Shown here: piece by piece, positions 1 through 12,001 of the stretch
Layout: each line of letters opens with the position of its first letter
How positions within the stretch are numbered: the first letter of the stretch is position 1
DNA from: Latrodectus hesperus
Taxonomy: Eukaryota; Arthropoda; Arachnida; Araneae; Theridiidae
Direction: 5' to 3'
DNA: 64,000 nt
NCBI GenBank assembly: GCA_037975125.1
Contig: CM075853.1
Span: forward strand, 69,684,609-69,748,608
Position numbers and translations under genes: made by a program
The notes under the pieces: model-generated
What the model was told of the DNA's origin: nothing
The model's database searches: none
Seen by the model: the letters and a program-made list of their open reading frames with translations, nothing else

Positions 1-3000
1 TGATTTTGGTCATATGAATCAAATTGCACTCAAAATGTTTTTTTCTTCTAAATCAAAATCAAAAAATGCAAATCAAAATGCAAATCTATTGAAAGAGTTG
101 GGCTTCAATATTTTGTCATTTGGATACAAAATATAGAAGGACACTAGCTTTTTATTTTATATAATAAAATAGTAAAATCACGATGATATTGCATTTAAGT
201 TAAATTTATATGTACTGTAACATGTAAAAAAAGAAAGATATTTCATTTATTTTTATTGTTATTAAAATGTAAGAGAAATTAAGCAGATTGATGATTTAAA
301 ATCAAATTACAAATGTCTGAAATTACTGAATTATGAACTACAATATATAAATTTAAAATAAGCGAATTTTGATTTTTGATATAAATTATTCATGGTACCA
401 ATTTTGACAGAGATTGTGATTATTTAAATATCAATATATTTCCCATCACTGTCATCTGTTTCAAACAGAATATAGAAGAATATTTATATGTAAATTTTAT
501 TATTAAATTTGAATTTAGAATAGGAAATTAAAACATTAAAATGTAAATAAGTTTCCCGAAACAAATGGAATATAATATAAAATTGCCATAAAACTGAAAT
601 GAAATCATAAATATTAATGAGTGCTAACTAAAGTGATGACAGCATCTGTTACGTGCATCCTGAACAAACAAGTGAATTTTAAAAATTCTGCTGTATGCTT
701 ACAGTATTTTGGAATGCTCTAAGCTTTCGGTCTGAGAAGAATTAGGGTGAAAAAATTTGGAAAGCAATAAGGACAATAGGCAAAAAGAGAGAAAACTAGT
801 TGTTTTCCGACATTAGCTATAAGCAATTTCATAAACAATTTTCAGTGTGCATTAAATATTTCGGAATCGACATTGATACATAGTTATTAGTTGCATTAAA
901 CTTAAAATGAATAGTTCTCATAATGAAAAATTAAATCAAACCCAACCTAAATATACGAATAATCAGAATTTCCATCAGTACAAAAAGGATGAGCATATTG
1001 ATTAATTTTTTATGTATTTTTTTATCGCTTACTTATTTTACCTAGGAAACTTTTCTTGAATTTGGGCAAATGTACATGAATCTGAATATAAATTATATTT
1101 TATTATCATTTACTTCAATTCCATTTTGATTACATAATGTTGAATGTATATAAACTAATTATTTTAAGGAAATACAATAAACTAGCTTGGACCCGAAATC
1201 AGAACTAACATAGAATGGAAAATGCTTAATAAATAATCAGAAGAGGTATATAATATTAAATTATAAATGTGTTTTCAATAATTCTTCATAGAAGACTAAA
1301 GTAAAATATGTAAGTCAATGGATTAAGAAAAAAGATTAGAAAATCAGACAGGTAGTCCGGTCAGTTGCTATAACAATTGAGAGAGGTCGCACATCAGATC
1401 ACTTTGTACCAAAATGCATTTGTAAACAATTGAACTCCCATTGCACATTTTCTTCAGAATGATTTTAGACAGTAAACCATATTCATATATCGCAAAACTG
1501 AAACCTCAAAAACATTTGAAATATTTCACGTGCAGATGCATACAATAGAACCACCATTTAACAATGAAGGGGATGTAACTCGGAAACTTTTATTTGAAGA
1601 CTATAATAATATCATATTAGAGTTAGCCTAAATATCCTGTTATTGACTGTGCAAAACGAATAAATTAAAATTCTGAGATTGTTGATTTATATTTGAATAT
1701 TTACTTCGTTCTCAGAAGGAATATTTAAAATTTAAGCCTAATTCGCTTTCCACAAAATAGGAAACTAGGAAAGCTTTTAGGCAAATTAAAACCTCGATAT
1801 CTGTTGTTTTATTAACAATGAAAAGTACTTAACTATTCTGAAGTTCGTATCATTGCCACTAGACCATAACGAGCCGGTAATATTCTGGAATTATCACTCT
1901 GCGGAAGTCCTGAGCTAAACGTCATTGAATAATCGAATAAACTATCCAAAGTAAGGTGATTAATTAAATGGTCTTCTATTCACAATTTTTAATTCCCTTA
2001 CGATTACGTAAAAAAAGTTTAATATTTTATTTTAAACATTTGCTTAAAATACATTAAGATAAATATTAAGGAATAAACATTAAGATATTCAAAAATCAAA
2101 TTTAACTAAGTTATTCTATATAAAGTATTTTGTGGGGCTTGTTTTGTGATTCTACTGTCTCATTTTGAAAAGGAACGTTTAGAAAACATGAACAAATGTA
2201 ATATTCTACAAAGATTCATTATAGTAATCTAAAATTATTACATTAATTCACTTTATAATAGTGCCAGTGAAAGGTTTTGAAATTAAAAAAACAATAGCTT
2301 TAAAATTCAAGTTTGACACATCATTATTCGTTAAAAATTGCCATCTATTTTGTTTGAGGCATAAACTCAAAATGTCGTAAATATATTTTGTGAATGATAC
2401 ACGCCATTCGAGCATAGAAAACATAGTTTTGCTAAGAGAAAAAATTCACTCTTACATAAATTGCGTGTCTGTCGATAGAAATGGAATGTTTGGGAAAGAA
2501 ACTATTCAAATCAAAACTAAACTAAACTTCTGAAATATGACGAATTCCACTTTAAAAATTTTATATATAAAAGTGGGATTTTAAAATAAAAAATACTAAA
2601 TTTACAAAATCTCTTTTTATCCTATAGTTCCAATATTAGCAATTTTAAATAAGTTTAACACAATAAAATAAATAATGTAAGCTACTGTAACCTCTTTGTG
2701 AAGCAAAATAACATTCAGCAAAAGTTTTGATTTCAGGAATTCAAACCAATATTTGTCTAAAATATGTAAGAATAGTTAAGTAAACACGAATTTAAATAGA
2801 TATTTTAATGCTGTATAAGTCTTTTGTTATTTTAAGGGGATATTGAATAGTATTTACTTAAATTGATTCATCAATGAATCATACAATTGCAATTTTTGTA
2901 ATATAAATGCGTATGTAAAACAAGTATTTTTATTTACGTCAACATGATTATAATAAGCAAAATATTTCACGTATATTTATTCAAAAAATAAACGTTATTA

Positions 3001-3750
3001 TATTATGAATACAATAGTTTAAAGTTGTCAAGTTCTAATGAATATTCCTTATAGAAATGTTTAATATGTGATAAATAAAATAAATATATTTTTTACAAAA
3101 GCTAAATAAAGAAAAAAAATTTCAACGACACCTAAATATATTTAATGGATATGAAAAAAATTAGATGTTATATTGAAATGGCGTAGATAGTGCATAATAA
3201 GGAGCATAAGTTTTAATGGAGGGCATATTGCACTTTATCGATACTCAAAATTATATCCAATTTAGCTTGTTTGCCTATTTGAAAATAACTTAAGACATAT
3301 TGCAATACTAAATATTTTTAATATATTGTGTCATTATACAGAATGTTTAACTGGCTGTCAAAGACGAATTCACTTGATTTTCATGCAATAAGCATGATAA
3401 AGCAAGTAGACCAAAATCAATAGTTTAAAAAGTTAAATTTCGAATCATTATAAAAATATCCACGACAAAGGAGTCATAATTAGAGCCTCTGAACTGAAAA
3501 TGAGGGCTATGGCAATTTAGCTACTAGCTATAAAAAGATATTAGTAATATATCGCAAATGCAACTTCTAAGTATAATGGCAATCACATCTTTATAGCTGT
3601 ATTTCAAAATTAAAATTAATCTTTGTTTAATATTCGTGTACATTTTATTATGCAGCATATATTACTTAAATATATTTTTTAATACGATATGATGCATTTA
3701 TACTTAAAGTATGAATGAATAAATTCCAGGTGTAAAAATTTAACAAAAGC

Positions 3751-3775
3751 ATATATATATATATATATATATATA
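3751..3775. repeat. (AT)12 microsatellite
   Basis: Uninterrupted AT dinucleotide run of about 25 bp. It has no neighbouring gene. Confidence 0.95.
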
Positions 3776-6151
3776 AAGCGTGATAAATACATCCAGATTG
3801 TCATTAAAATATATTTTAGTTTGTCTATAAATTATTATCCAAGTATATGCTGAGTGCTTAACATATTATAAAATCCCATAATTAACAAACTTTATACATA
3901 ATGATTAGTATTTTGTTACATTTTGAAATTAATGATCTTTATATTGAACAAACTTTGTAGGACACATAATATTTTTATAATGTAAATTTATTTAGGGTAT
4001 TAAGTATTTATTTAAATATTTAAGAAAAAATATATTTTCCCAACCAAATAAGCGAAAATATGTTCGTAGTTTTACTGTTGTAATAGTTAATGATATTAGA
4101 CAGAGAGCATACAGTAATCTGTTTGGTGAAGATTTTTAGGAGTCATCTGGATGTCAATCCTGTATTGCCATATGAATGCATAAAGATTCATCAGGACTTT
4201 TTATAAATCGTTTCCATATTTACATATCGAAATATAAAAAAAATTCAAAGTAATTATCTATTTAAATACAAATTTAAAAAAATCAAAGGAAACGTACATA
4301 TTCCTTTGCTTAATAGTGGAAAAAAATTGAACATTGATTTTCCATTTTTTAAAGTGAACTTTTTATTCCAATACACTGTAAGCCAAAAATGTTTACATGT
4401 TAGAAATTAAAGGAATTTTGCAATTCTTAATAAGAGAATTTATTGTGTATAAAATATTTCTTCAAAATTTGATTTTCCAACACTCTTAGATTAATAAATT
4501 ATAAAACATTAATTTCACATTTTTAGTGTTACAAATAATGTTATTTACTCAGCGTATTTTATTATAATGGGAAAAACATAATATAAAGACTGAACGTCAT
4601 TTTAATAGAAATAGAAAGCAACAGGGAACAATCTAACTATAGCTTTTTTAGAAATTTTTAAATAATTCTTTATTTTTTAAATTTGTTTTAAGTTACTAGT
4701 AAGCCTAAATTAAAAAGTTATTTAATTATTACTTTATTTGAAACGTTCTACTGTAACCTATTAAGTTCATTTGAAATGTAGATTTTTCGCTTACAGAATC
4801 TTTTAGAATGTGAGAATAAATTTTCATTTTTTTTAAGTATTTTAAATAGTTAGGATTTTATGTCTACAATAATAGTGTTACAATTTTGATAAAATTAAAT
4901 ATTTTAGTTAAATTTAGAAATCTGTTTTATTTAAATAATTTAAAACATAATATTATGCTTATGACTTAATCTGTTGGAGAATTGGAAACTATCTTATAAA
5001 TAGAAAATATTCGAACTATTTGCTAAGCTCTCTATAGAGTTATTTGCATCTTTTTTCTTAAGAAAATGATTAAATTTTATATTATATATGATGTTTGCTT
5101 TAAATGGTGTTATGTAAAACTGTTCTTTTGGTTTCTAGTTCGGAAAAAATAAGAATACAATACTACAAAATATCATTGGGTTCTCAAAAGTATATTTCAG
5201 AAGGGCATTTAAAATTTTATAATTCAATATTTAAATATATTATACATGATAAATTTACAACCATCCAAGCACACAAATTATTTTATATAATAATCCAATT
5301 GACGTCATTTTTGACATTGAAACATCTTTAAATGAAAATTGGAACGGATGATCAAGCTAAAATCAATTCTTGCATCTGAAAGATAATTTGAGGGCACAAA
5401 GTACAATGAATAACCATCATCGAAAGTGAAGGGATTCATGAACTGTTGAGTTAAAATTTAGGACTTTATGAAGCATACAGATTCCATCTCACAAAAACCA
5501 AAATTGGAAATTATAAACAAGTATTTTGTTGTTCTAAATACGAAAGAAAATAAAAGCTCATTAAACTTATTTTTTACCCAATATATAATTTAAAATTTAT
5601 GATCAAGACATCATATTTACATAATGTAAAAAGTAGAGAATTTAATTAAGAAAATAATTTATGAAAAGAAATTACAATAGTAGTTTTTTTAAATTATTTA
5701 CTTTAAATTGTTCTACATTGAGAGAAAACCAAATTTTCCGTTTCACTGCTTCAAACTGAATCAATTGCTTTTGTCCTTTTATCTAAAGAAAGGTGATTCT
5801 TTATTTTCCAAAGAACGAAAAGTTATTTAGGAAGACTTCTGAAGATCAACATTGATAGGAACGAATTCCAAAGTTTTTAAAATTTATTTTTTCTCATCCA
5901 CAAATGCTTAGAATTGGTAGATTATTTGACCACCTATTATATGAAAATATAACTAAAATATAGCCCAAAATGTTTACTCTTCTTAATTTTTTAGGCAAAA
6001 TAAATTTTAGGACATGGTACATTTTCAAAACTATCATGAGAGATTGTCTACAGATGTTTAATCAATAAAGGTAGTAGAGTTATCAACAAATGCTTAATCA
6101 ATAAAAGTTATAAAATTACATTAGAAATACACTGTTATTTTTTTAAGAAAA

Positions 6152-6182
6152 TTTTGTGCATAAAAGTTTTTGTGCATAAAAG
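6152..6182 (+). repeat. Two-copy 16-bp tandem duplication
   Basis: The motif TTTTGTGCATAAAAG occurs twice back to back, at 6152-6166 and (with one extra T) 6167-6182. It looks like a small replication-slippage duplication. Confidence 0.85.
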
Positions 6183-6294
6183 TGAGATATTTATTATCAA
6201 AAGAACTCGTTATATTTATTTCTATAATCTGTAAGTGAATGAATTTATACATTTAAAAATTTAAAATTTGTTAATCTTTTTACAATATTTTACT

Positions 6295-6327
6295 AAATAA
6301 CCGGTTACTATCAGCAACCGGTTATTT
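6295..6327. repeat. Perfect 12-bp inverted repeat with 9-nt loop
   Basis: Left arm AAATAACCGGTT at 6295-6306 and its exact reverse complement AACCGGTTATTT at 6316-6327 enclose ACTATCAGC. Each arm holds the palindrome AACCGGTT, so it stands out from the A+T-rich surroundings. No function can be assigned. Confidence 0.85.
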
Positions 6328-9112
6328 CGGTTAGAATCTACAAGAATTTATTAAATTATAAAGATGCGTGTGTAGAAACTTTCAAGAAAGGGAATAAAGT
6401 ATCTCAAATACTAAGCAACTGAAAATTTCAGCTTACGAAAATAAAGTATTTGATAAAAATTGTCACATTTTATTGCTTTTTCACTAAAAACTATTTTATT
6501 GTCACTAGTATTGATATTATGTTTCGAAATATTATTTGCTTATTTACATTTTGAATAATTTTATTTTTTATTTATGAGTGTTGTAAAGAAACATTTTGAA
6601 AGTGTGCTGTAAATAAAAGAAATGTGTTTTAAATCACCACATTATTAAAATATATGTTTATTCTATTTACAAATTCATGGTTTTAATCGTATTTTGAAAA
6701 TACAAGTGTAACCATTGTAACACAAAAAAGTTATTTATATAGAAATGTGAATATCTTTCAACTATTACTTCTGAAATCAATGAATAATAAAACTAGTCAT
6801 TCACATTTTTTAACACTTTTTGCAATGATTTCAAAATTTATTTGCAATATTTTTGAATATACTCAAAATTAAAAATACAAATTAGATTTATTATATATTT
6901 TTAACTAAAACTTTAATCCTATTAATTTTATGTGAAGTTAATTATGCCCATGCAAAGCAATTTAAAGTGATAATCAAATTAATTTTCAAAGATTAAAAAT
7001 ACATCGTATAAAAATTATAGTCTCAAAAGTATGCGAAATATAACCACTAAAAGAAAGACTTTCGGTGAATAATTTGTTAAATTACAGAAAATTTTAGCAA
7101 GTGATGACAAAATTGAATACTAGAACATTATTAATTTTTTATATACTGTTATTTGAACTTAAAATTAAAATGATCAATTTCTCCATGAGACATAATTAGT
7201 AACTAGTTTTGTCACAAATTACATTAATAAAGTTCACTATAACTGTATTGTATTTATGTTTTCATAAGTACTTTCTGAAATATTTTTAGATACTTCTTTT
7301 TAAATGTTTTATGTTCTTTCTGAAAATTAAGTCATTAATCATATAAAAATATTCTCTTTAAATCAAATTAACTATCTTAAACGTTTAAACTGCACGGGAA
7401 ATTAATTCCATTTACATATATACATGTTCCTTATTATTAGATTCCGGGAAGTTTATCGCTATCTTTTTTCTTATGAAAATAATGATTGAAAAGATTTATC
7501 AAACAGACATTTCTTCAACAAATTTATTTCAGAAAGTTCTTGAATACCTTTGTCAAAATAAAGTCTAATTTCAAATCACTTTTAGCCTCATACATACTTC
7601 AGTTAATTAATTAACATATCATTAAAATAATATTTTTTAAAAAAATCAACGTGGTGTGTTAACGAGTGATAAATTCAGGCCATGCATGTCAACAATTGTG
7701 CTTAATAATTAACATGTTTATTAATATATCACTGAAGATAATTAATCATACATATATCATAATCATACAAGACATAAACCTTCATTTTGTTTAAAATAAT
7801 ACATTGTACAACTAACTGACGAATAAAAAATGCATCAATATTTTACAGTATGAAATTTCAATAGTTTACACTTCAATTAATTTAAGTAAAAATATTTATC
7901 AGTTTACCACATTTTTAAATATTAATTGTTAAAATATTTTAAATATTAAATTTATAAGTTTTTTAATCAATATTTATCTTAATTCTAAGCGTACTTTAAT
8001 GCAGATTAATATATTTAATTTTATTTTGTTACTGCATTTTTTTAAACTGAATAACTGGAAGTTAATTGTAGAAAAATAAGATGCTGAATATTATTGACTG
8101 AAATTTTTTTAACGAGAATTAGTTTTCTTACATATTTTTTGTTTTATCATTCTATGAGTTAATGATTCAATTTACTGTAAAAAATTCAGTTTTGATTGTT
8201 ATAATATTAAAGAAAAGTGTACAAGTTTATAAACTTATAAAATTTTGTTGGGAATAACAAACAGTAAAATTAAGAAATTTGCAGATTAAATTGCTCCATT
8301 TTATGCATATTAAAACAAGTAATTATTTGAGTTTAATTCAAAGCGCAATCTCTAGTTTAATGAAAAATGACAAAACTACTGTCGAGAAATTTGTGAAAAG
8401 ATTTATTGGATCTCGTTTATGAACTGAAAGTTTACGTCTAAGTAGTACAACACATTTTCTGCAAAACTAATTACACTAAAGCTAATATGCAAGCAGAACT
8501 TATTATGGAGAGAGGTGTGGTAGTCTGATTACGAAAATTAACTAATTTTAAAAGATTTACTAAGAATCGCTACAGCTTTTTATTTTTATATTAAGCTAAA
8601 ATCCATTGCTACATTTGGCTGGCTGTCAAATAATTCATAAATAACTTTCTTGTGATTAAAATATTAAAGAAAAAGTTTGGAAAAATATTCAAGATATAAG
8701 GGGTGATATGACAAAAGTTTATTATGAAATTAAAACGTATTAAAAATTTTTTTTAGTATTCTTAAATGATCTGAATCTAAATCAATAATTTTGATAAATT
8801 TATATTCTTAATTTTTGTGTTAGGTTCTTGCGTTTGTGTGTGATTTTTTATAATAACTAGTAAGAACTTTAAAATGGAAGATATCTTAAAGTAGAACTAT
8901 TTTTCTTGGTATACATTATTAAATCCATAGGTTTGTTAGTCATTTTAAGCTGTCTTTTGTCATATGAAAAATGTTAACTGGACTAAAGTCTAAAATTTAA
9001 AATAGACTGTAATTACAAATATCTATTTATGTGATGGATATCAAGCCCATGATCTTTTCAACCAAACAACAGAATTCTAACTATTCAGAACGGCTTGTTT
9101 GATTGTCCAAAT

Positions 9113-10030
9113 ATACACTCGCTGACATTGAAAAAGCAACATAAAGAAGTGGCAAGATAATTATTCAAATTTTAAAGTAGACGCACCTTACTGAGTTATG
9201 CAAATGATGTGAAAGCTGCAGCATTCCAGCGCACGTAGAGTAAGATATAAGGTGAAGAACCAGCAGAGTGGACAATATTCATGCAGTTATTGCTCTTTGG
9301 AAAATAACCGCTGAAAATTTGATTTTGTCTCAAAGGAGGCATGCAATTGCAGAGAACGCTAAATCATCGTCTATGAAATTAGTTCCAGCAGACACACCAG
9401 TTTATGAGGGGCATGCTGATTGGACAGAGAAGGGCAGGTTCGTCCTTAAGGTAAGCCAGCTGACACACACCCTTGCACGTCCAGAGTGCACCAGCTGTAG
9501 CCAAGATGGTTGGAACAAGGAACTTTGTAACGTTTGAGGGGTGTCGGTGGAGACAGAGTCTACCGAAATTACGCAGAATGCCCTGCAGGGCACTCTGGAA
9601 ACTCCCATATTGAGCAGAACTATTTGCTGTCGATCGGTTACTAATAGCCTGCTCTCATGCTTTCCATTAAGAAGATAGCCATTGACCCTAAAGCATTGAC
9701 ACCAACGTCTGGAATGGTTTCGGATTAGAGCGAAGTGGACAATGGAGTGGCACAGAATCATCTTTTTAGATGAGCCACACTTTTTTTCTTCAATGATTTC
9801 CAGACGTTGGTATATGATTGGACGCCATTTGTAGACCTTGTCACTGCCTCTTTCATTTTTCAAAGACGCACTTTGTGAAATGGTTGATAGGGACTGGAGA
9901 GACATTCCTCAGAACGTAATCCACATTCATAATCCATTCTAGCCGACTCTGTCTAAACGTGTTACTTCGTGTATCGCCGCCCACGGCTTTCCTAGAACCT
10001 ACCGAATCAACCCTGTTCTTACTCTGTACT
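9113..10030 (+). pseudogene. Decayed Tc1-like transposase
   Basis: Translated fragments match the order of a Tc1-family transposase. At about 9570-9630 a piece ending ILSRTICCR resembles the end of the paired-like DNA-binding region (usually SSRTIRRR). At about 9635-9700 comes a stretch with PLTLKH and, after a stop, HQRLEWFRIRAKW, the usual linker before the catalytic core. At 9745-9780 WHRIIFLDEPHF corresponds to the first catalytic Asp block (usually VFSDESRF). At 9855-9990 the C-terminal tail follows (DWRDIPQNVIH, then CIAAHG), with an internal stop. The middle, which should hold the second and third catalytic acidic residues, is missing. A segment at 9113-9135 resembles a Tc1-type terminal repeat, but I see no partner on the right. 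The family call is fairly firm; the ends are approximate. Confidence 0.7.
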
Positions 10031-10064
10031 ATGCATATAATTTTGAAATACAATCACATATTGC

Positions 10065-10339
10065 TTATTGCGGCGCAAGAGATTGTCACATACGGTGCTA
10101 GACTCGATGACAGACATTCTGTCTTTCAGGCAGCAATATCAGCGCTGGGACTGACATTGGATTGGCTCAAATATAAACCGGGCAACTGCACTTGTCACAT
10201 ATACAGTGACTGGTTGTCATCCCTTTACTCCCTGGCCGATCCAAATAACCGAAACATCTTGGTTAACAAGGTAAAGGACTTTTACCGGAAAGGTACTAGC
10301 AATATAGAGGTATTCCTGCACTACGTACGTGCTCATGCT
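10065..10339 (+). pseudogene. Non-LTR retrotransposon RNase H domain, first part
   Basis: This frame encodes part of an RNase H domain like those at the C-terminus of I/R1-type non-LTR retrotransposon polyproteins. RNase H removes RNA from the RNA:DNA hybrid during target-primed reverse transcription. Visible: LDDRHSVFQAAISALG (the usual FQAEL catalytic Glu is Ala here), then HIYSDWLSSLYSLADP with the third acidic position as Asp, then NKVKDFYRKGTSNIEV and the terminal YVRAHA. The first catalytic Asp strand is absent, so the domain is truncated on its 5' side, next to the Tc1-like relic. The frame stops abruptly after YVRAHA because another element is inserted there; the rest resumes at 12002 in the same frame. 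Confidence 0.85.
10333..10339 (+). repeat. Target-site duplication, left copy (TCATGCT)
   Basis: TCATGCT here is repeated exactly at 11995-12001. The two copies bracket the minus-strand non-LTR insertion. Bases beyond them differ on both sides, so the duplication is 7 bp. Confidence 0.85.
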
Positions 10340-10375
10340 TGTTGTTGTTGTTATTGTTGTTGTTACTAATCCCAG

Positions 10376-10416
10376 TTTATGGAGTTGGTGTAGCTCTGCT
10401 ACACCAACTCCATAAA
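10376..10416 (-). promoter_or_regulatory. Perfect 19-bp 3' hairpin of the minus-strand retrotransposon
   Basis: Arms at 10376-10394 (TTTATGGAGTTGGTGTAGC) and 10398-10416 are exact reverse complements around a 3-nt loop. The hairpin lies about 50 bp past the stop of the RNase H frame and about 12 nt before the (AAC)n tail on the minus strand. This is where several LINE families carry a stem-loop used by the reverse transcriptase to recognise its template. The position and perfection are seen; the function is inferred. Confidence 0.7.
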
Positions 10417-10465
10417 ACCAAAAATCTCCAAAAAGTCTAAAAACAGTAAAGGATCCTTCAAAATC

Positions 10466-10921
10466 TCAAGTTAGACAAGTATTATTATTCAAGGTCACCG
10501 CAGAGGCAGATTTGGCCAAGGTATCAGCAATTTCATTCCCCTTCAAACCAACATAAGAAGGAACACATTGGAAGTAGATATTGTGTCCTGAAGAAAGTCG
10601 ACTGACAAGTTCCAGGATTTTCAAGTTTATCTTATCCCCAACAGACGTCCAACGAGAGAGGTGCTGTATAGAGGCACGGCTATCCGTTAAAATCCATAAG
10701 TCATTAAAATTGAGTTCAGTAGTCATGTCAATAAAATTTAATCCCTCATAAATAGCAATGCGTTCCGACCTGAACACAGAGCAGTTGTCGGCATTCTTAA
10801 TCTTTATGTCTATTATATTATTTGGTGTCATAATATGTATGCCACTACCAGAAATACCTCCGTCGCCCCTACTGCCATCAGTATACACTCTTAAATCTGA
10901 GACTGGAATGTTATGTATCAT
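10466..10921 (-). pseudogene. RNase H domain of the minus-strand retrotransposon
   Basis: About 150 residues covering an almost complete RNase H domain. The first catalytic Asp is in LRVYTDGSRGDGG; the catalytic Glu is in VFRSERIAIYEGL; the third acidic residue is in LWILTDSRASIQHL; the last is in GLKGNEIADTLAKSA. All four acidic positions are therefore present. The usual H in the W-x-P-x-H-x-G segment reads QCVPSYVGLKGNE, so His is replaced by Tyr. The frame is continuous with the RT thumb region at 11009-11488, separated only by one nonsense codon, so in the active ancestor both were one polyprotein. It ends at a stop near 10466, about 50 bp before the 3' hairpin. Confidence 0.88.
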
Positions 10922-11008
10922 CTCCAGAGCTATCTGCCTAGTCAGTTCTGGGACGTCTGTACCTTTACAAACCTTAGATAGAAGCCCAGTCCGATCAATC
11001 GAACTCGA

Positions 11009-11994
11009 TCAGTATCCAACATATAATAGGGGACGCGGTTTCAAGGAATGAGGTTCCACATCGTCAGTAAGCAACTGCATCTCATTTGCCAAGGAGAAAG
11101 GACTGTATCTCTTTAGGCACCTATTATTGTGCCAAGAGTGAAGGTAAGCAGAAGTTCTGTGATGATCATAGTAGCTAAGTAGCTTAATAAAATATTTTGA
11201 GAGACAATAGCCTCTTCTCAAAGAAAGAGCTGGTAAGTCACGCTCGAAAAGCACAATATCCCTAGGGCAGCTGTTACGAAGACCGGAGTTTATTCTTGCA
11301 GCGCTAAGTTGTACGCGTTCAAGTTTGTCAAGATTAGCTTCAGAGGCACAGAAATAAATAGGAAACCCATATTCCAAAATTGGCCTAATCAATGAGATGT
11401 ATGTTGTTCTCAGAGTATCAGCGTCGGCCCCCCAGTCTCGTCCTGAAATAAATTTAAGAATATTAAGCCTTTTTCTGCATTTATCCACCTGGGCCTCTAT
11501 AGGCCTGTTGCCCAGAATCCCTGGTCAAGAGTGTAACCAAGATATTTGACATTTTTAGAGTAATTTAACAGAGCACCATTCATAAAGACTGTAGGTTGAT
11601 AATTATACAGGTGCCTGTTAGTGGTGAAGAAAGTAACAACAGACTTGGAGGTATTAAAGATCATTTTGTGTGACTCAACAAAAGAACAAATATCTGAGAG
11701 GGCACAGTTAAGATTGGACTCCAATTCTCCCATATCCGCATCACAGCTCCAAAGGATAACATCATCAGCGAAAAGTCCTACGCTACAAGAGTCAGGAATT
11801 ACCTTTTCGAGGCCAGCTATATATAAGGAGAATTAAACAGGACTCAAAACTGAGCCCTATGGCAGGCCGTGTCTCAGTCCAGTTGGATCAGACAAGATAT
11901 TTTTGTACTTTACCCTAATCGACCTACACTGCAGAAAGTCAGATATCCAAGACAGCATTTTTCCTCTAATACCAAAACTGTCATGAAGTTTAAG
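11009..11994 (-). pseudogene. Reverse transcriptase (palm-thumb part) of the minus-strand retrotransposon
   Basis: Starts in mid-domain at the truncation point (LKLHDSFGIRGKMLSWISDFL-like helix). It then shows the block normally read as GLPQGSVLSPVLF with both the Q and the L codon changed to stops. Next is the catalytic FADDV box (minus strand, near 11757-11778), then TSKSVVTFF and VKYLGYTLD, the usual KYLG motif. A single-base frameshift near 11510-11520 moves the reading frame into the thumb/connection region (CRKRLNILKFISG, SLIRPILEYG, LERVQLSAARI). An in-frame TGA near 11009 separates it from the RNase H. The enzyme copied element RNA into the target DNA; this copy cannot be expressed intact. 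RT fingers and the upstream endonuclease are absent because of 5' truncation. Confidence 0.9.
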
Positions 11995-12001
11995 TCATGC
12001 T
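11995..12001 (+). repeat. Target-site duplication, right copy (TCATGCT)
   Basis: Exact match of 10333-10339; see the minus-strand non-LTR insertion. Confidence 0.85.

Larger units (their letters stand above)
1..9090. other. A+T-rich DNA without recognisable gene
   Basis: No open frame here has the length, composition or motifs of a real protein. The longest, a 75-codon frame at 5104-5331, is Lys/Ile/Tyr-rich as expected of random A+T-rich sequence. Small repeats inside it (near 3751, 6152 and 6295) are listed separately. Nothing else seen. Confidence 0.75.
10340..11994 (-). mobile_element. 5'-truncated non-LTR retrotransposon (RT-RNase H) inserted in another one
   Basis: A 1,655-bp insertion on the minus strand. 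It begins (at 11994) inside the reverse transcriptase domain, runs through the thumb and RNase H, and ends in a 3' UTR with a strong hairpin (10376-10416) and an (AAC)n-type tail touching the target duplication at 10340. Truncation at the 5' end, a 3' simple-repeat tail and a 7-bp target duplication are the signature of LINE insertion by target-primed reverse transcription. The coding part is broken by at least three nonsense codons and one frameshift. An RNase H after the RT suggests an I/R1/LOA-like clade rather than RTE or CR1, but the clade needs a phylogeny. Confidence 0.9.

Noticed and set aside
9402..9905. 167-codon open frame on the minus strand
   Set aside because: It is the antisense of the Tc1-like relic, whose plus-strand fragments match the family in order; the minus frame shows no domain.
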